Assembly (NCBI RefSeq): GCF_002014965.1
Contig: NZ_MUXT01000001.1
Location: forward strand, 350,218-414,217
Length of the DNA: 64,000 nt
Source: Moraxella canis
GTDB taxonomy: Bacteria; Pseudomonadota; Gammaproteobacteria; Pseudomonadales; Moraxellaceae
Direction of reading: 5' to 3'
The notes below the pieces were generated by a model that searched no databases, was not told the DNA's origin, and saw nothing but the letters and a program-made list of their open reading frames with translations. The position numbers and the translations under genes were made by a program. Below are positions 18,810 to 28,949 of this stretch, one piece after another (positions within the stretch are counted from its first letter, which is position 1; each line of letters begins with the position of its first letter).

Positions 18810-20348
18810 CTATTTCCCCTCAATCCCTGCTACGATCTCATCAATCTCAGCTCGCAAGCGGTCGATTGTGGCGACAGTTTGGCGAATGTCGGCATTGAGC
18901 ACATCAATATCAATCACTTCTCTGGTATCTTTGGCTTCTACATAAGAGCTCACCGCCAGATTATAATCATTGGCTTTGATGGCGTCATACTCCACCATCA
19001 CCGCTTGATGGGCGACATCTGTTTTATCAGCAAATAAAGTCATGATGGCGTCGATGTGCTCATCGGTTAGGATATTATTATTGGTTTCTTTTTTAAATAA
19101 TTCACTTGCATCAATAAACTGCGTGCGGTTATCGGTTTTATGCTTGGATAGCACCAGAATATTCACCGCAATCGATGTCCCAAAAAATAAATTGGGTGCT
19201 AAGGCAATGACCGTTTCCACATAGTTATTATCCACCAAATACTGACGAATCTTAGCTTCCGCGCCACCGCGATAAAAAACCCCTGGAAAACAAACGATCG
19301 CCGCGCGTCCTTTGGCAGATAGATAATTCAGCGCATGTAGGATAAACGCAAAATCTGCCTTAGATTTTGGTGCCAATACCGCGGCTGGCGCAAAACGCTC
19401 ATCATTAATCAGCACTGGATCATCAGAGCCAATCCATTTAATCGAGTATGGTGGATTAGAGACAATGGCATCAAACGGTTTATCATCTTTAAGCTTTGGA
19501 TCGATGAGCGTATCACCCAGCTCAATATTAAACTTGTCGTAATTAATGTTATGCAAAAACATATTCATCCGAGCTAAGTTGTAGGTCGTATGGTTAATTT
19601 CTTGCCCAAAAAACCCTTCTTTAATGACATGTTCATCAAACTGCTTTTTGGCTTGCAATAGCAACGAGCCTGAACCACAGGCAGGGTCATAGATTTTATT
19701 AACTTCACTCTGTCCATATAGGGCGAGTTTTGCAATCAATTTTGAGACATGCTGTGGTGTAAAGAACTCACCCCCTGATTTACCCGCATTGGCAGCATAA
19801 TTTGAAATCAAAAACTCATAAGCATCACCAAATAAGTCAATTTGACTGTCACTAAAATTACCAAAATCAAGTTCAGCAACGCCTTTTAGCACAGCGGTTA
19901 GTCGTTTGTTTTTATCCGCCACGGTATTACCCAAGCGGTTGCTGGTGGTATCAAAATCAGCAAATAAGCCCTTGATATCATGTTCAGACGCGTAGCCACT
20001 GGCAGATGATTCAATATTCATGAAAATATTTGCCAAGTCAGTATTTAAATTAGGATTGCTATGAGCAGTTTTGGCGACATTGACAAATAACTGGCTTGGA
20101 TAAATAAAAAATCCTTTGGTTTTGATGGCATCATCTTTAATACCATCAGTGATGATATTATCGTTTAGCGTTGCGTAATTGGTATCTTCATCATCAAAAA
20201 AGGCAGCAAAATTTTCACTGATAAAACGATAGAACAACGCCCCCAAAACATATTGCTTAAAATCCCAGCCATCCACAGAACCACGAACATCATTGGCAAT
20301 TTGCCAAATGCGGCGGTGAAGTTCGGCACGTTGTTGCATATTCGTCAT
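18810..20348 (-). CDS. hsdM: Type I restriction DNA methyltransferase subunit HsdM
   Basis: An N6-adenine methyltransferase, 512 residues. The N-terminal helical HsdM_N domain begins [20 protein letters not shown]. The SAM-binding motif [11 protein letters not shown] is at about 222-232 and the catalytic NPPYS at about 299-303. AAGGAAG precedes ATG. It is the first gene of the island in transcription order (hsdM-hsdS2-fic-hsdR-hsdS1) and would work with either HsdS. Confidence 0.96.
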   Translation of the reverse strand: MTNMQQRAELHRRIWQIANDVRGSVDGWDFKQYVLGALFYRFISENFAAFFDDEDTNYATLNDNIITDGIKDDAIKTKGFFIYPSQLFVNVAKTAHSNPNLNTDLANIFMNIESSASGYASEHDIKGLFADFDTTSNRLGNTVADKNKRLTAVLKGVAELDFGNFSDSQIDLFGDAYEFLISNYAANAGKSGGEFFTPQHVSKLIAKLALYGQSEVNKIYDPACGSGSLLLQAKKQFDEHVIKEGFFGQEINHTTYNLARMNMFLHNINYDKFNIELGDTLIDPKLKDDKPFDAIVSNPPYSIKWIGSDDPVLINDERFAPAAVLAPKSKADFAFILHALNYLSAKGRAAIVCFPGVFYRGGAEAKIRQYLVDNNYVETVIALAPNLFFGTSIAVNILVLSKHKTDNRTQFIDASELFKKETNNNILTDEHIDAIMTLFADKTDVAHQAVMVEYDAIKANDYNLAVSSYVEAKDTREVIDIDVLNADIRQTVATIDRLRAEIDEIVAGIEGK

Positions 20349-20404
20349 GATAACTTCCTTAGATTGATTTCATTGATAAATTAAATAGCATTAGTCTAAC
20401 ATAA

Positions 20405-20437
20405 AATAAGGCTTAGTATGTGATACTAAGCCTTATT
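20405..20437. terminator. Strong hairpin after dat
   Basis: A perfect 15-bp stem (arm AATAAGGCTTAGTAT) with a 3-base loop. On the minus strand it is followed by a moderately T-rich stretch, so it probably ends the dat transcript just before hsdM. It also marks the right border of the restriction-modification island. Confidence 0.65.
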
Positions 20438-20462
20438 TATCAAGCCCTATGAATTAATAATA

Positions 20463-21827
20463 TCAGCCACGCACTGCTTTTAGGGCTTCACCGACAGCTT
20501 TTGTAAAGCGTGTAATGACCTCAATACACTCCTCTTGAGTGATTGTAATTGGGCAAAGTAGGCGCACCACCGTACCACCGCGACCACCGCGCTCTAAAAG
20601 TAGCTTATTATCAAAGCACGCTTTTTGGATAGCGGCAGCTAGCTCGCCATCAGCAGGATAAGAGCCCATGTGATCGGCAGGCTGACGCTCATCCACGATC
20701 TCAACGCCCGTCATCAAACCGCGTCCACGCACATGACCGATACAAGGGTACTGTTCCGCTGCTTTTCTCAATTCACCGCGCAAAAACTCGCCTTGAATGC
20801 GCGAATTGTCCGCAAGGTTATTTTCGGTGATTTCGGTCAAAACATTATAGCCTGCCGCCATGGCAAGCTGATTGCCACGGAATGTGCCTGTATGTCCAGC
20901 AGGCGCCCATGCGTCAAACTTTTTGTTAATGGCAAGCACACATAAAGGTAAGCCGCCGCCCACCGCCTTACTCATCACCACCACATCAGGGACAATCTCA
21001 GCGTGCTCAAAGGCGAACATCTTACCAGAGCGAGCAAAGCCTGCCTGCACCTCATCCAAAATCAGCACGATGTCATGCTTGGCGGTGACTTCACGGATTT
21101 TTTGTAGCCATTTTTTGGGGGCTGGCACCACACCGCCCTCACCTTGAATGGCTTCTAGGATAACAGCAGCAGGTTTGACCACGCCAGACTCTACATCTTC
21201 AATAAAGTTCTCAAAATAATAAGTCAAAGCATCCACGCCAGCTTCACCACCTAAGCCCAAGGGGCAGCGATACTCATGCGGATAAGGCATAAACTGCACG
21301 CCTGCCATGAGATTACCGACTTTTTCTTTGGCGGAGAGATTGCCCGTCATCGCAAGCGACCCATGCGTCATCCCATGATAGCCACCGCTAAAGGCAATCA
21401 CATTATCACGACCTGTATAAGTTTTGGCAAGCTTAATCGCCGCCTCGGTGCCATCTGCACCTGTCGGACCACAAAACTGCAGAACAAAATCTTTGGGGAA
21501 AAACGACAACAGTTTTTCGGTAAAGGCATCTTTGATAGGCGTGGTGATATCAAGCGTATGCAGTGGCAATCCGCTGTCTAGCACATCTTTGATGGCGCCT
21601 ATGGTCGCAGGGTGATTGTGACCCAGTGCCAAAGTACCAGCACCTGCCAAACAGTCAAGATATTCATTACCCTCCACGTCTGTCACCCAGCAGCCTTGAG
21701 CTTTGGCGATGGCTAGGGGTAGCTTGCGGGGGTAGCTGCGAACATTTGACTCCATCTCATTTTGGCGAGTTAGGTAGTAGTCATTGGTTGCATTTTGTGG
21801 GGGAATTACAGGGGTGTGAACGCTCAT
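20463..21827 (-). CDS. dat: Diaminobutyrate-2-oxoglutarate aminotransferase
   Basis: A class III PLP aminotransferase, 454 residues, making L-2,4-diaminobutyrate from aspartate semialdehyde with glutamate as amino donor. Landmarks are [17 protein letters not shown] (phosphate-binding, about 120), [26 protein letters not shown] and the PLP lysine in [10 protein letters not shown] (about 287). Its product is the substrate of ddc at 10417, so together they make 1,3-diaminopropane. The 5' leader carries terminator-like hairpins (21862-21908), which hint at control by attenuation. Confidence 0.9.
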   Translation of the reverse strand: MSVHTPVIPPQNATNDYYLTRQNEMESNVRSYPRKLPLAIAKAQGCWVTDVEGNEYLDCLAGAGTLALGHNHPATIGAIKDVLDSGLPLHTLDITTPIKDAFTEKLLSFFPKDFVLQFCGPTGADGTEAAIKLAKTYTGRDNVIAFSGGYHGMTHGSLAMTGNLSAKEKVGNLMAGVQFMPYPHEYRCPLGLGGEAGVDALTYYFENFIEDVESGVVKPAAVILEAIQGEGGVVPAPKKWLQKIREVTAKHDIVLILDEVQAGFARSGKMFAFEHAEIVPDVVVMSKAVGGGLPLCVLAINKKFDAWAPAGHTGTFRGNQLAMAAGYNVLTEITENNLADNSRIQGEFLRGELRKAAEQYPCIGHVRGRGLMTGVEIVDERQPADHMGSYPADGELAAAIQKACFDNKLLLERGGRGGTVVRLLCPITITQEECIEVITRFTKAVGEALKAVRG

Positions 21828-21861
21828 ATCGGATTACCATCTCAGATAAGGGTTGAAGAAA

Positions 21862-21908
21862 AAAGCACAGATGCTTAACGAAAAAAACCTATACTGCTTG
21901 TATAGGTT
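21862..21908 (-). terminator. Terminator-like hairpins in the dat leader
   Basis: Read on the minus strand, a 9-bp stem (AACCTATAC/GTATAGGTT, loop of five) at 21886-21908 runs straight into seven T. A smaller AAGCA/TGCTT hairpin at 21862-21875 is followed by more T. Both lie 35-80 bases before the dat start with no gene upstream on that strand, so they may be an attenuator. Confidence 0.55.
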
Positions 21909-22143
21909 CTAAGATTTATCAGACCGCTCCATAAAGAGCTGCCTAAATAAAAATGGCAGACAAACTCATGCGCACACCGCGTCATCAGTTTGATATTGGG
22001 TTATCTGTTTTTGATAAAACAGCAAACTTACTATCAGATTTGTCTTTGATTTATTATCTTAAAACCTTTTTTGAAATTTACCATGATTTCATGAAAGTTT
22101 ATTGACAATGGTAAATTAAATTTATTACGCTGTTAAGTTCTTA

Positions 22144-22183
22144 TGAGCCGATCGATAAGATACCTTTCGGCTCAGCAGGTATC
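22144..22183. other. Two interlocked inverted repeats (H-type pseudoknot layout)
   Basis: Arms TGAGCCGA (22144-22151) and TCGGCTCA (22167-22174) interlock with arms GATACC (22159-22164) and GGTATC (22178-22183). Either strand's RNA could form a compact H-type pseudoknot. It lies in a 590-base spacer between divergent dat and queE. Function unknown. Confidence 0.45.
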
Positions 22184-22414
22184 ATACACGCTTATTGAAA
22201 AATGTAAAGACTTTTTGTCCAAATTTGATCATAACTTTGGTCAAATCAGCTTAAGTTTGCCGCAGCGATTCTCAATCCTGCCAAAAGCTTGATCAAAGCA
22301 CAAGGATAAATTGAGCCAAGATTCACCGATATATACAAGATAATTCGCCACGCTGAGTGATTGTTTGGTACAATATTGGCATTTTATCAGCCATTTTTGA
22401 AAGCCAGATACATC

Positions 22415-23134
22415 GTGAATCAAGCAGACACTCTTAGAAATACCAAAATCCCAACCACCGATCCGCAAGCTGGATTGAAGCTTACGGAGATCTTTTATTC
22501 ACTTCAAGGTGAGGCGCTGACTTCTGGGCTGCCGACCGTTTTTATTCGTTTGACAGGCTGTCCGCTACGCTGCACCTATTGTGATACCACCTATTCATTT
22601 TCAGGCGGTGAGCGCTGGGGGCTTGATGATATTATGGCGCACATTGCCCAGTATCCTTGCAAGCGCGTCTGCGTGACAGGCGGTGAACCACTGGCTCAGC
22701 CGAATGCCATCGCGCTGATGCAGCGCCTGCTTGAGTCAGGCTATGAGATCAGTCTTGAGACGGCTGGTGCTTTATCTGTGGCTGATGTGCCGCGCTCTGT
22801 TTCCAAAGTCATGGATCTAAAGACGCCTTCTTCAGGTGAAGCCGATAAAAATCTTTGGGAAAATTTGGCACATCTCACTTCTCATGATCAGATTAAAATT
22901 GTCATCGCCGATCGTGCCGACTACGACTGGGCAAAACAAATGATCGAACACCATGCACTACATGAGCGGGTTGGTACGGTTTGGCTGTCGCCCATGTTTG
23001 ATATTAATGAAACTACCAGTCAAGCACCCACCATCGCAACCAACCTGGCTGAGTGGATCTTGGCAGACGCTTTGCCAGTGCGACTGGGGCTACAGCTGCA
23101 CAAGATCATTTGGGCAGACGCCAAAGGCAAATAG
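22415..23134 (+). CDS. queE: 7-carboxy-7-deazaguanine synthase
   Basis: A radical-SAM enzyme of the queuosine pathway that makes 7-carboxy-7-deazaguanine. The family cluster motif is seen as CPLRCTYC (CxxxCxxC, about residues 49-56), followed by TGGEPLAQPN (SAM-binding GGE) and the conserved opening IFYSLQGEA. About 239 residues from GTG 22415. An in-frame TTG at 22361 would add 18 residues but sits in a promoter-like TACAAT. The pathway link is gluQ at 5078, which charges the queuosine base. Confidence 0.9.
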   Translation: MNQADTLRNTKIPTTDPQAGLKLTEIFYSLQGEALTSGLPTVFIRLTGCPLRCTYCDTTYSFSGGERWGLDDIMAHIAQYPCKRVCVTGGEPLAQPNAIALMQRLLESGYEISLETAGALSVADVPRSVSKVMDLKTPSSGEADKNLWENLAHLTSHDQIKIVIADRADYDWAKQMIEHHALHERVGTVWLSPMFDINETTSQAPTIATNLAEWILADALPVRLGLQLHKIIWADAKGK

Positions 23135-23237
23135 CTCATCCATTATCACAGTAGATTCACTCAATGACAAAGGCAGCTTTGATACACCAAAAACTGCCAG
23201 CTCATCACAGTGATAACGCATCAATCAGGAAACATCC

Positions 23238-24203
23238 ATGCTAAAGCTGATCATTTTAGGTGTGATTGCTGGCGGCTTTTTTAGCTCAACATTTGTGCTG
23301 AATGAACTGATGGCAAGCCAAGGCGGTCATTGGTTTTGGTCGGCAAGCTTGCGTTATGTGTTCATGAGCCTGATTATTAGCCTGATGGTCGTCATCAAAA
23401 GCGGCATGGGCACTTTGATGGATTTGTGTCGATTGTTTTGGGCAAATTGGCGTTTTTATTGTGCCGCTGGCAGCGTTGGATTTGGTGGGTTTTATGCACT
23501 GTTATGCTTTGGTGCAGATTATGCGCCTGGTTGGGTCATTGCCGCCACATTTCAATTCACTGCTGTGGCAAGCTTAATCATCCTTGGATTATTGGGTGAG
23601 CGTTTGGGCGCTGCCACCATTGGTACAAGCCTGCTGATTTTTCTTGGTGTCATATTAACCAATATCGGTGAGGGGCTACATTCGCCAAGTAGCACGCCCT
23701 TGTCAGTGCTATTATTATATGGGGCATTACCTGCTTTGGCGGCTGGATTTTGTTTTCCTATCGGCAATCAAATGCTATGGTACGCCACTAGAACGCCTAG
23801 CGATCATGTGTGGCGGCGACGCATTCCGCATCTAACCAATACTTTGATTGCAAACCCCTTACATAAAGTGTGGCTGTTATCGGTGGGTTCATTGCCATTT
23901 TGGCTGATACTATCTTTATGGGTGCAGCCGCCAATACTTGGCATTTCTCAAGCTTTTAATGCGCTTTTGGTTGCACTGTTTGCTGGCGTGATTGCCACCA
24001 GTATTTTTCTACTGGCACGCTCCCAAGCGAATAATAGCGGTCAAGTTGCTGCAGTCGACGCCACACAAGCCACCGAAGTTATTTTTTCGCTCATCGGTGG
24101 TATGATACTGCTGGGCACGCCGATACCGCCCATACTCAGCTGGGCAGGCATTATCATGGTGACAGCAGGACTTGTATTATTTTCAAGGATGCAGCAGCCA
24201 TGA
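23238..24203 (+). CDS. DMT-superfamily multidrug/metabolite exporter
   Basis: A 321-residue inner-membrane protein with about ten hydrophobic segments. The first GVIAGGFFSSTFVLNELMA and repeated small-residue helices resemble the multidrug-resistance-exporter branch of the drug/metabolite transporter superfamily. Substrate unknown. AGGAA precedes ATG. It overlaps the next gene by an ATGA and the two are probably co-transcribed. Confidence 0.75.
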   Translation: MLKLIILGVIAGGFFSSTFVLNELMASQGGHWFWSASLRYVFMSLIISLMVVIKSGMGTLMDLCRLFWANWRFYCAAGSVGFGGFYALLCFGADYAPGWVIAATFQFTAVASLIILGLLGERLGAATIGTSLLIFLGVILTNIGEGLHSPSSTPLSVLLLYGALPALAAGFCFPIGNQMLWYATRTPSDHVWRRRIPHLTNTLIANPLHKVWLLSVGSLPFWLILSLWVQPPILGISQAFNALLVALFAGVIATSIFLLARSQANNSGQVAAVDATQATEVIFSLIGGMILLGTPIPPILSWAGIIMVTAGLVLFSRMQQP

Positions 24204-24844
24204 CATTTTTAGGCAATTTTAATACCGAGATACTGATTTATCTGCTGGATATGATCGGCATCATCGCTTGTGCCATCGCTGCAACCACTTTGGCGATGTA
24301 TAAGCGTTTTGATTTATTTGGCGGTATTTTGGTGTCGATGGTCAATGCCATCGGCGGCGGCACCATTCGTGATGTCATGCTTGGTCGCCATCCACTGTTT
24401 TGGATGACGGATTTGACTTATGTCGTGGTCATCACCATCACATCCATCTTATGCCAGATGTTTTTTCATCGCCATCAGCACATTGATGGCGCACTGAAAT
24501 TTTTTGATGCCATCGGTCTTGCCGCCTTTAGCGTGATTGGCTTGACGGTGGCGCTGTCGTTTGACGCCCATCCACTGATTGCGGTGATGATGGCGGTGCT
24601 AACAAGCATTGCTGGCGGCATCATGCGTGATATGATTTGTAATGAAATCCCCTTAGTGCTCCAAAAAGAAATCTACATCAGCGCCAGCATCATAGGCTCT
24701 GTATTATATCTGGTTTTGGGTCATCTGACGGTGGCAGATTGGATTAAGCAAAGCTTAACACTTACGACCATTTTTGGGGTGCGCATGATGGCACTGAGGT
24801 TTGATTGGCATCTGCCATCCATTCAATTAAATAAAGACAAATAA
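24200..24844 (+). CDS. TRIC-like (UPF0126) cation channel family protein
   Basis: A 214-residue membrane protein built as two related three-helix halves, each with a glycine-rich hairpin and Arg-Asp: GGGTIRD near residue 53 and AGGIMRD near 139. This is the hallmark of the YicG/UPF0126 family, bacterial relatives of TRIC potassium channels. Physiological role in bacteria unclear. Its start overlaps the exporter stop, and its stop is three bases from the convergent recJ stop. Confidence 0.82.
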   Translation: MTFLGNFNTEILIYLLDMIGIIACAIAATTLAMYKRFDLFGGILVSMVNAIGGGTIRDVMLGRHPLFWMTDLTYVVVITITSILCQMFFHRHQHIDGALKFFDAIGLAAFSVIGLTVALSFDAHPLIAVMMAVLTSIAGGIMRDMICNEIPLVLQKEIYISASIIGSVLYLVLGHLTVADWIKQSLTLTTIFGVRMMALRFDWHLPSIQLNKDK

Positions 24845-24847
24845 CAC

Positions 24848-26599
24848 TTATCCCATCAACGCCGCTGTGCTAATCACCGCCAAATCTTTAATGATCAGTT
24901 GCAAACTTTGGCTACCCTGCCACTCATTAATATCCAAAGTATATAAAATATGCACGCCGAACGCTCGATAATCCCAATCATCTGCCCGATAATTGAACCA
25001 AATCGCATCAATCGGATATTGCACACCTGCCATCTTTAGGGTGAGTTTTAGGTGCTTATCTTTTAAGATACGCTGATTGATGACTTCAAATTCGCCATCA
25101 AATACAGGTGGCACAAAGCCATTACCCCAAACACTGATACTTTTAAGCTTATCTGCAAAATTTAGACTGAATTCCTCGGGCAAAAGCGCGCCATCGGTGA
25201 ACTTTTCTTCATAAAATAACGCCTCATCAAAGCCTGCCAGCTCATCTTGGAATGCTTGTGCAAAGCGCTCAAAATTTGCTTTTTTGAGCGTCAAGCCTGC
25301 CGCCATCGCATGACCACCAAAGTGCTTGATCAAGCCAGGATGAGCGACCGCCACACTTTCGATGACATCGCGAATATGCACGCCAGCGATAGAACGAGCG
25401 GATCCTTTGATGTCATCTTCATCACCCAAAGCGTCGGGGTCTGCGGGCGCAAATACAATGCTTGGACGATACAGCGTTTCTTTTAGGCGACCTGCAACAA
25501 TACCAATCACGCCTTGATGCCAGTCATCTTGATACAGCACAATTCCTCTAGGCGGCGCATCGTTAAAAAGTGGTAAAGAGTCTATGATGGCGACTGCATC
25601 GTCTTTCATGGTCATCTCAACGCTGCGGCGCGCATAATTCAGCTTATTTAGCTCAATCGCCAATCGGTGCGCCTCCTCCCAGTCATCGGTGAGTAAGCAC
25701 TCAACGCCGATACGCATATTATCCATGCGCCCAGCAGCATTAATCCTAGGCGCAATGGCAAAGCCAAAGTCTTCACTGGTGATCATCTGAGCCTGCCTGC
25801 CTGCCTGCTCTAAGATGGCTAACATGCCGATCACGCACTGACCTTGACGGATGCGATTGAGTCCATGAGTGACCAAAATGCGATTGTTTTGATCGAGCAC
25901 CCCAAGATCAGCAACGGTGCCAAGCGCGACCAAATCCAGATATTGAGCGACACTTGCGCTCATCTTACCAAGCTGCCGCCGATGCTTGGCAAGCCTGCCC
26001 ATCACATAAAAAGCAACGCCCACGCCCACCAGCCATTTGCTGCCAAAGTCGCAGCCCAGCTGATTGGGATTGACCACTGCATCAGCAGGCGGAGACGGCT
26101 TAGTCGTTAAGTGATGATCGGTGATGACAACCTTAATCCCCATCTGATGGGCAGCTGCCACGCCATCATGGCTTGAGATGCCGTTATCGACCGTGATGAT
26201 TAATTTGGGGCTATACAGTGCAGCGCCGTGCTCAACGATTTGCGGTGTCAGCCCATAGCCAAACTTAAAGCGATCAGGCACCAAAAAATCCACCAAAGCG
26301 CCCATTTGGCGTAGCACACGCACCATCAAAGCGGTACTGGTAGCGCCATCGCAATCAAAATCGCCAATGATCAAAATTTGATCGCGCCGATCGATCGCCT
26401 CATCGATGAGCGCTATGGCATCATCAATCCCCATCAGATCTGCCGCCGCAAGCAGCTGAGAGATATCGGTATCCATCTGGCTAAGATCATGCACACCCCT
26501 AGCCTGTAGAACGCGCGCAAGCGCCAAAGAACCAACCTGATGATAAAGCTGCTCATCGACAGACTCAGTCAGCCTTGGGGTTAAATTAAGATGCGCCAT
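24848..26599 (-). CDS. recJ: Single-stranded-DNA-specific exonuclease RecJ
   Basis: A DHH-family 5'-3' exonuclease of 583 residues, active in recombination and mismatch repair. Motifs include GDFDCDGATS (about 78-87), ITVDNGISSHDG, the DHH motif ITDHHLT (about 160), GRINAAGRMDN-like PRINAAGRMDN and HFGGHAMAAGLTL near residue 430. It starts one base inside the ispH stop, so the two are coupled. A short (GCCT)4 run lies in its coding sequence at 25791-25808. Confidence 0.95.
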   Translation of the reverse strand: MAHLNLTPRLTESVDEQLYHQVGSLALARVLQARGVHDLSQMDTDISQLLAAADLMGIDDAIALIDEAIDRRDQILIIGDFDCDGATSTALMVRVLRQMGALVDFLVPDRFKFGYGLTPQIVEHGAALYSPKLIITVDNGISSHDGVAAAHQMGIKVVITDHHLTTKPSPPADAVVNPNQLGCDFGSKWLVGVGVAFYVMGRLAKHRRQLGKMSASVAQYLDLVALGTVADLGVLDQNNRILVTHGLNRIRQGQCVIGMLAILEQAGRQAQMITSEDFGFAIAPRINAAGRMDNMRIGVECLLTDDWEEAHRLAIELNKLNYARRSVEMTMKDDAVAIIDSLPLFNDAPPRGIVLYQDDWHQGVIGIVAGRLKETLYRPSIVFAPADPDALGDEDDIKGSARSIAGVHIRDVIESVAVAHPGLIKHFGGHAMAAGLTLKKANFERFAQAFQDELAGFDEALFYEEKFTDGALLPEEFSLNFADKLKSISVWGNGFVPPVFDGEFEVINQRILKDKHLKLTLKMAGVQYPIDAIWFNYRADDWDYRAFGVHILYTLDINEWQGSQSLQLIIKDLAVISTAALMG

Positions 26600-27552
26600 C
26601 AGCCTGCCTTGGTCAATGACTTTGGCAAGCTGAAAGTAACATTTTCTTCGATACCCGACAGCTCCGTGGGTGCATCAGCCCCCCACTGCTGTAAGGTGTC
26701 AAGTACTTCTTGGATCAAGATCTCAGGCGCCGATGCCCCTGCGGTCACGCCAACTGACCCAACCCCATCAAACCACGATCGATCCATCTGACCGGCATTA
26801 TCGATCAAATACGCTCGTCTGCCCATGCGTTCGGCAAGCTCGCGCAGGCGGTTTGAGTTGGAGGAATTTGGACTGCCCACCACCAACACCACATCGCACT
26901 CATTAGAGAGCATCTTAACAGCGTCTTGGCGATTTTGGGTGGCATAGCAAATATCGTCTTTTCTTGGGGCATTGATGGCAGGAAAGCGATCTTTGAGCGC
27001 ATCGATGACATTGGCAGTATCATCCATTGACAGTGTGGTCTGCGTGACAAATGCCAAGGATTTATCACGCTCAAAATCAAGCTTAGCCACATCCTCGACA
27101 TCTTCAACCAAATGGATGCGCCCCCCAAAACTGGTATCAAAACGCCCCATCGTCCCTTCAACTTCAGGATGACCTGCATGACCGATTAAGATGGCGTCCA
27201 TACCCTCTTTGGCAAATTTACCCACCTCGATATGCACTTTGGTCACCAATGGGCAAGTGGCATCAAACACAGTCAAGTCGCGTCTTTTTGCTTCATCTTC
27301 GACCGCTTTTGAGACGCCGTGCGCCGAAAAAATCACAATCGCCCCATCCGGCACTTCGTCAAGCTCTTCAACAAAAACTGCCCCTCGGCGCGCCAAATCC
27401 TCAACCACAAATTTATTATGAACCACTTCATGCCGAACATAAATCGGCGGATTAAACCGGCGCAAAGCTTCATTCACAATCGCGATCGCTCTGTCCACGC
27501 CCGCACAAAATCCGCGCGGATTGGCTAGTACTATTTTCATCTCGTTACTCAA
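26599..27552 (-). CDS. ispH: 4-hydroxy-3-methylbut-2-enyl diphosphate reductase
   Basis: The last enzyme of the MEP isoprenoid pathway, an Fe-S reductase of 317 residues. Cluster cysteines are in [12 protein letters not shown] (about 16), [11 protein letters not shown] (about 100) and [11 protein letters not shown] (about 200). [27 protein letters not shown] and [10 protein letters not shown] are family signatures. An internal ATG (27540) is an alternative start four residues later. Confidence 0.96.
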   Translation of the reverse strand: MSNEMKIVLANPRGFCAGVDRAIAIVNEALRRFNPPIYVRHEVVHNKFVVEDLARRGAVFVEELDEVPDGAIVIFSAHGVSKAVEDEAKRRDLTVFDATCPLVTKVHIEVGKFAKEGMDAILIGHAGHPEVEGTMGRFDTSFGGRIHLVEDVEDVAKLDFERDKSLAFVTQTTLSMDDTANVIDALKDRFPAINAPRKDDICYATQNRQDAVKMLSNECDVVLVVGSPNSSNSNRLRELAERMGRRAYLIDNAGQMDRSWFDGVGSVGVTAGASAPEILIQEVLDTLQQWGADAPTELSGIEENVTFSLPKSLTKAG

Positions 27553-27712
27553 AATCCATCAAAACATCCACTCATTTTAGCAAATTTTAGTCAATAAACC
27601 TAGCACCCACCCCCAAATCCCTCCACCGATCAGCGTGCGCCAAAGCGATTATTTTATATTCAAACTGTGCTAAAATATGGCAATATTTTTATCTCACGTT
27701 TAAGGACATGTC

Positions 27713-28342
27713 ATGACAGGCACACTCTTTATCATCACGGCTGCATCCGGCACCGGCAAAACATCACTGGTCAAAGAACTGCTCAGCAGCACAGACAATC
27801 TTAGCGTCAGCGTCTCGCACACCACGCGCGCGCCAAGACCGGGCGAAGTGGATGGCACGCATTATCACTTTACAGATAAACAAAGCTTTCAAGCGTTGAT
27901 TGAGGCATCGGCGTTTTTAGAATATGCCCAAGTGTTTGATAATTATTATGGCACATCCAAACAAGCCGTCATGGATTTGTTAGCCCAAGGGATTGATGTG
28001 ATCTTGGAAATTGATTGGCAAGGCGCGCTGCAAGTCAAAGCACAGTTTACCCAAGCGGTGATGATTTTTATTCTGCCGCCCACCCGTCAAGCGTTGGCAG
28101 AGCGTCTGTCAAATCGTGGTCAAGACAGCCAAGAAGTCATCCAAAAACGCTTGGCAGGCTCGCTTGATGAGATGCGCCAATACGATCAATTTGACTACAT
28201 CGTGATCAATGACCACTTTGAGACAGCGCTTAGCGATCTACAAACGATCGTAAAGAGCCATCGGCTCACCCTGCGCGCGCAGCAGTCTCGCCACGCTGCT
28301 TTGATTGCTGCGTTATTTGATGATGCGCCAATCCACTCATGA
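27713..28342 (+). CDS. gmk: Guanylate kinase
   Basis: GMP to GDP kinase, 209 residues. The P-loop reads [10 protein letters not shown] (about 10-19) instead of the commoner GPSGAGKS form but keeps GxGKT. The GMP-binding block [21 protein letters not shown] and the later [13 protein letters not shown] are clear. It lies upstream of rpoZ and spoT, the classic gmk-rpoZ-spoT order. Confidence 0.95.
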   Translation: MTGTLFIITAASGTGKTSLVKELLSSTDNLSVSVSHTTRAPRPGEVDGTHYHFTDKQSFQALIEASAFLEYAQVFDNYYGTSKQAVMDLLAQGIDVILEIDWQGALQVKAQFTQAVMIFILPPTRQALAERLSNRGQDSQEVIQKRLAGSLDEMRQYDQFDYIVINDHFETALSDLQTIVKSHRLTLRAQQSRHAALIAALFDDAPIHS

Positions 28343-28429
28343 ATTGACAAAAAACATCAAAAGGCACTTAAAAAACCCTTAAAAACTTGATATAATAAAA
28401 AATTCACCATTTAGTTTAAGAGAATATCC

Positions 28430-28702
28430 ATGGCACGAGTAACCATCGAAGACTGTCTAGCAAATGTCGATAATCGTTTTGAGTTGATTTTGGTGGCAAG
28501 CAAGCGCGCTCGCCAACTTGCCAATGGTAAAGTTGAGCCGACGGTCGCGGTTGATAATGACAAGCCGACTGTACTTGCACTGCGTGAGATCGCAGCAGGC
28601 AATGTCGGTCGCGCCATCTTAGATGAGCCTGATGAAGATTTGTTCCCAAAATCGAATCAATCTTATGAGATCACGCCTGAGCAGTTGGGCAACACCCTAT
28701 AA
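28430..28702 (+). CDS. rpoZ: RNA polymerase omega subunit
   Basis: A 90-residue omega subunit with the family opening [20 protein letters not shown] and the conserved [10 protein letters not shown] and ALREIAAG blocks. It helps fold the beta' subunit and forms part of a ppGpp site on RNA polymerase. A TATAAT is at 28391-28396 upstream and a good terminator follows. Confidence 0.95.
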   Translation: MARVTIEDCLANVDNRFELILVASKRARQLANGKVEPTVAVDNDKPTVLALREIAAGNVGRAILDEPDEDLFPKSNQSYEITPEQLGNTL

Positions 28703-28717
28703 TCTGCTTCGGTTCCT

Positions 28718-28744
28718 AAAGCCATGTTTTCATGGCTTTTTTTA
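28718..28744 (+). terminator. Terminator after rpoZ
   Basis: A 9-bp stem AAAGCCATG/CATGGCTTT with a TTTT loop and seven or more T after it, 16 bases past the rpoZ stop. Confidence 0.85.
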
Positions 28745-28949
28745 TTTATATTTTTAAACTGATGATCAGCGATGTCATGCACTGTATTATTGATGAATAA
28801 AAATCTTAAAATTAATCAATTCAATGGTGAAGATATTGACAACACCCCTACAAAGTGCTTTATTATAGGGCTTAAATTCAGGGCTTTAAACCCAAACAAG
28901 CCAAGTCATTTTTTAGTTATTGATCAGATTTAATTTGTGCGAGCCGTCC

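Noticed and set aside
22241..22468. Minus-strand 75-codon ORF upstream of dat
   Set aside because: It overlaps the queE start and promoter on the other strand and shows no motif or ribosome-binding site.
25791..25808. Tetranucleotide run (GCCT)4 in recJ as a phase-variation tract
   Set aside because: Only about 4.5 units, encoding ordinary RecJ residues (QAGRQA); too short for efficient slippage and recJ is not a usual contingency gene.
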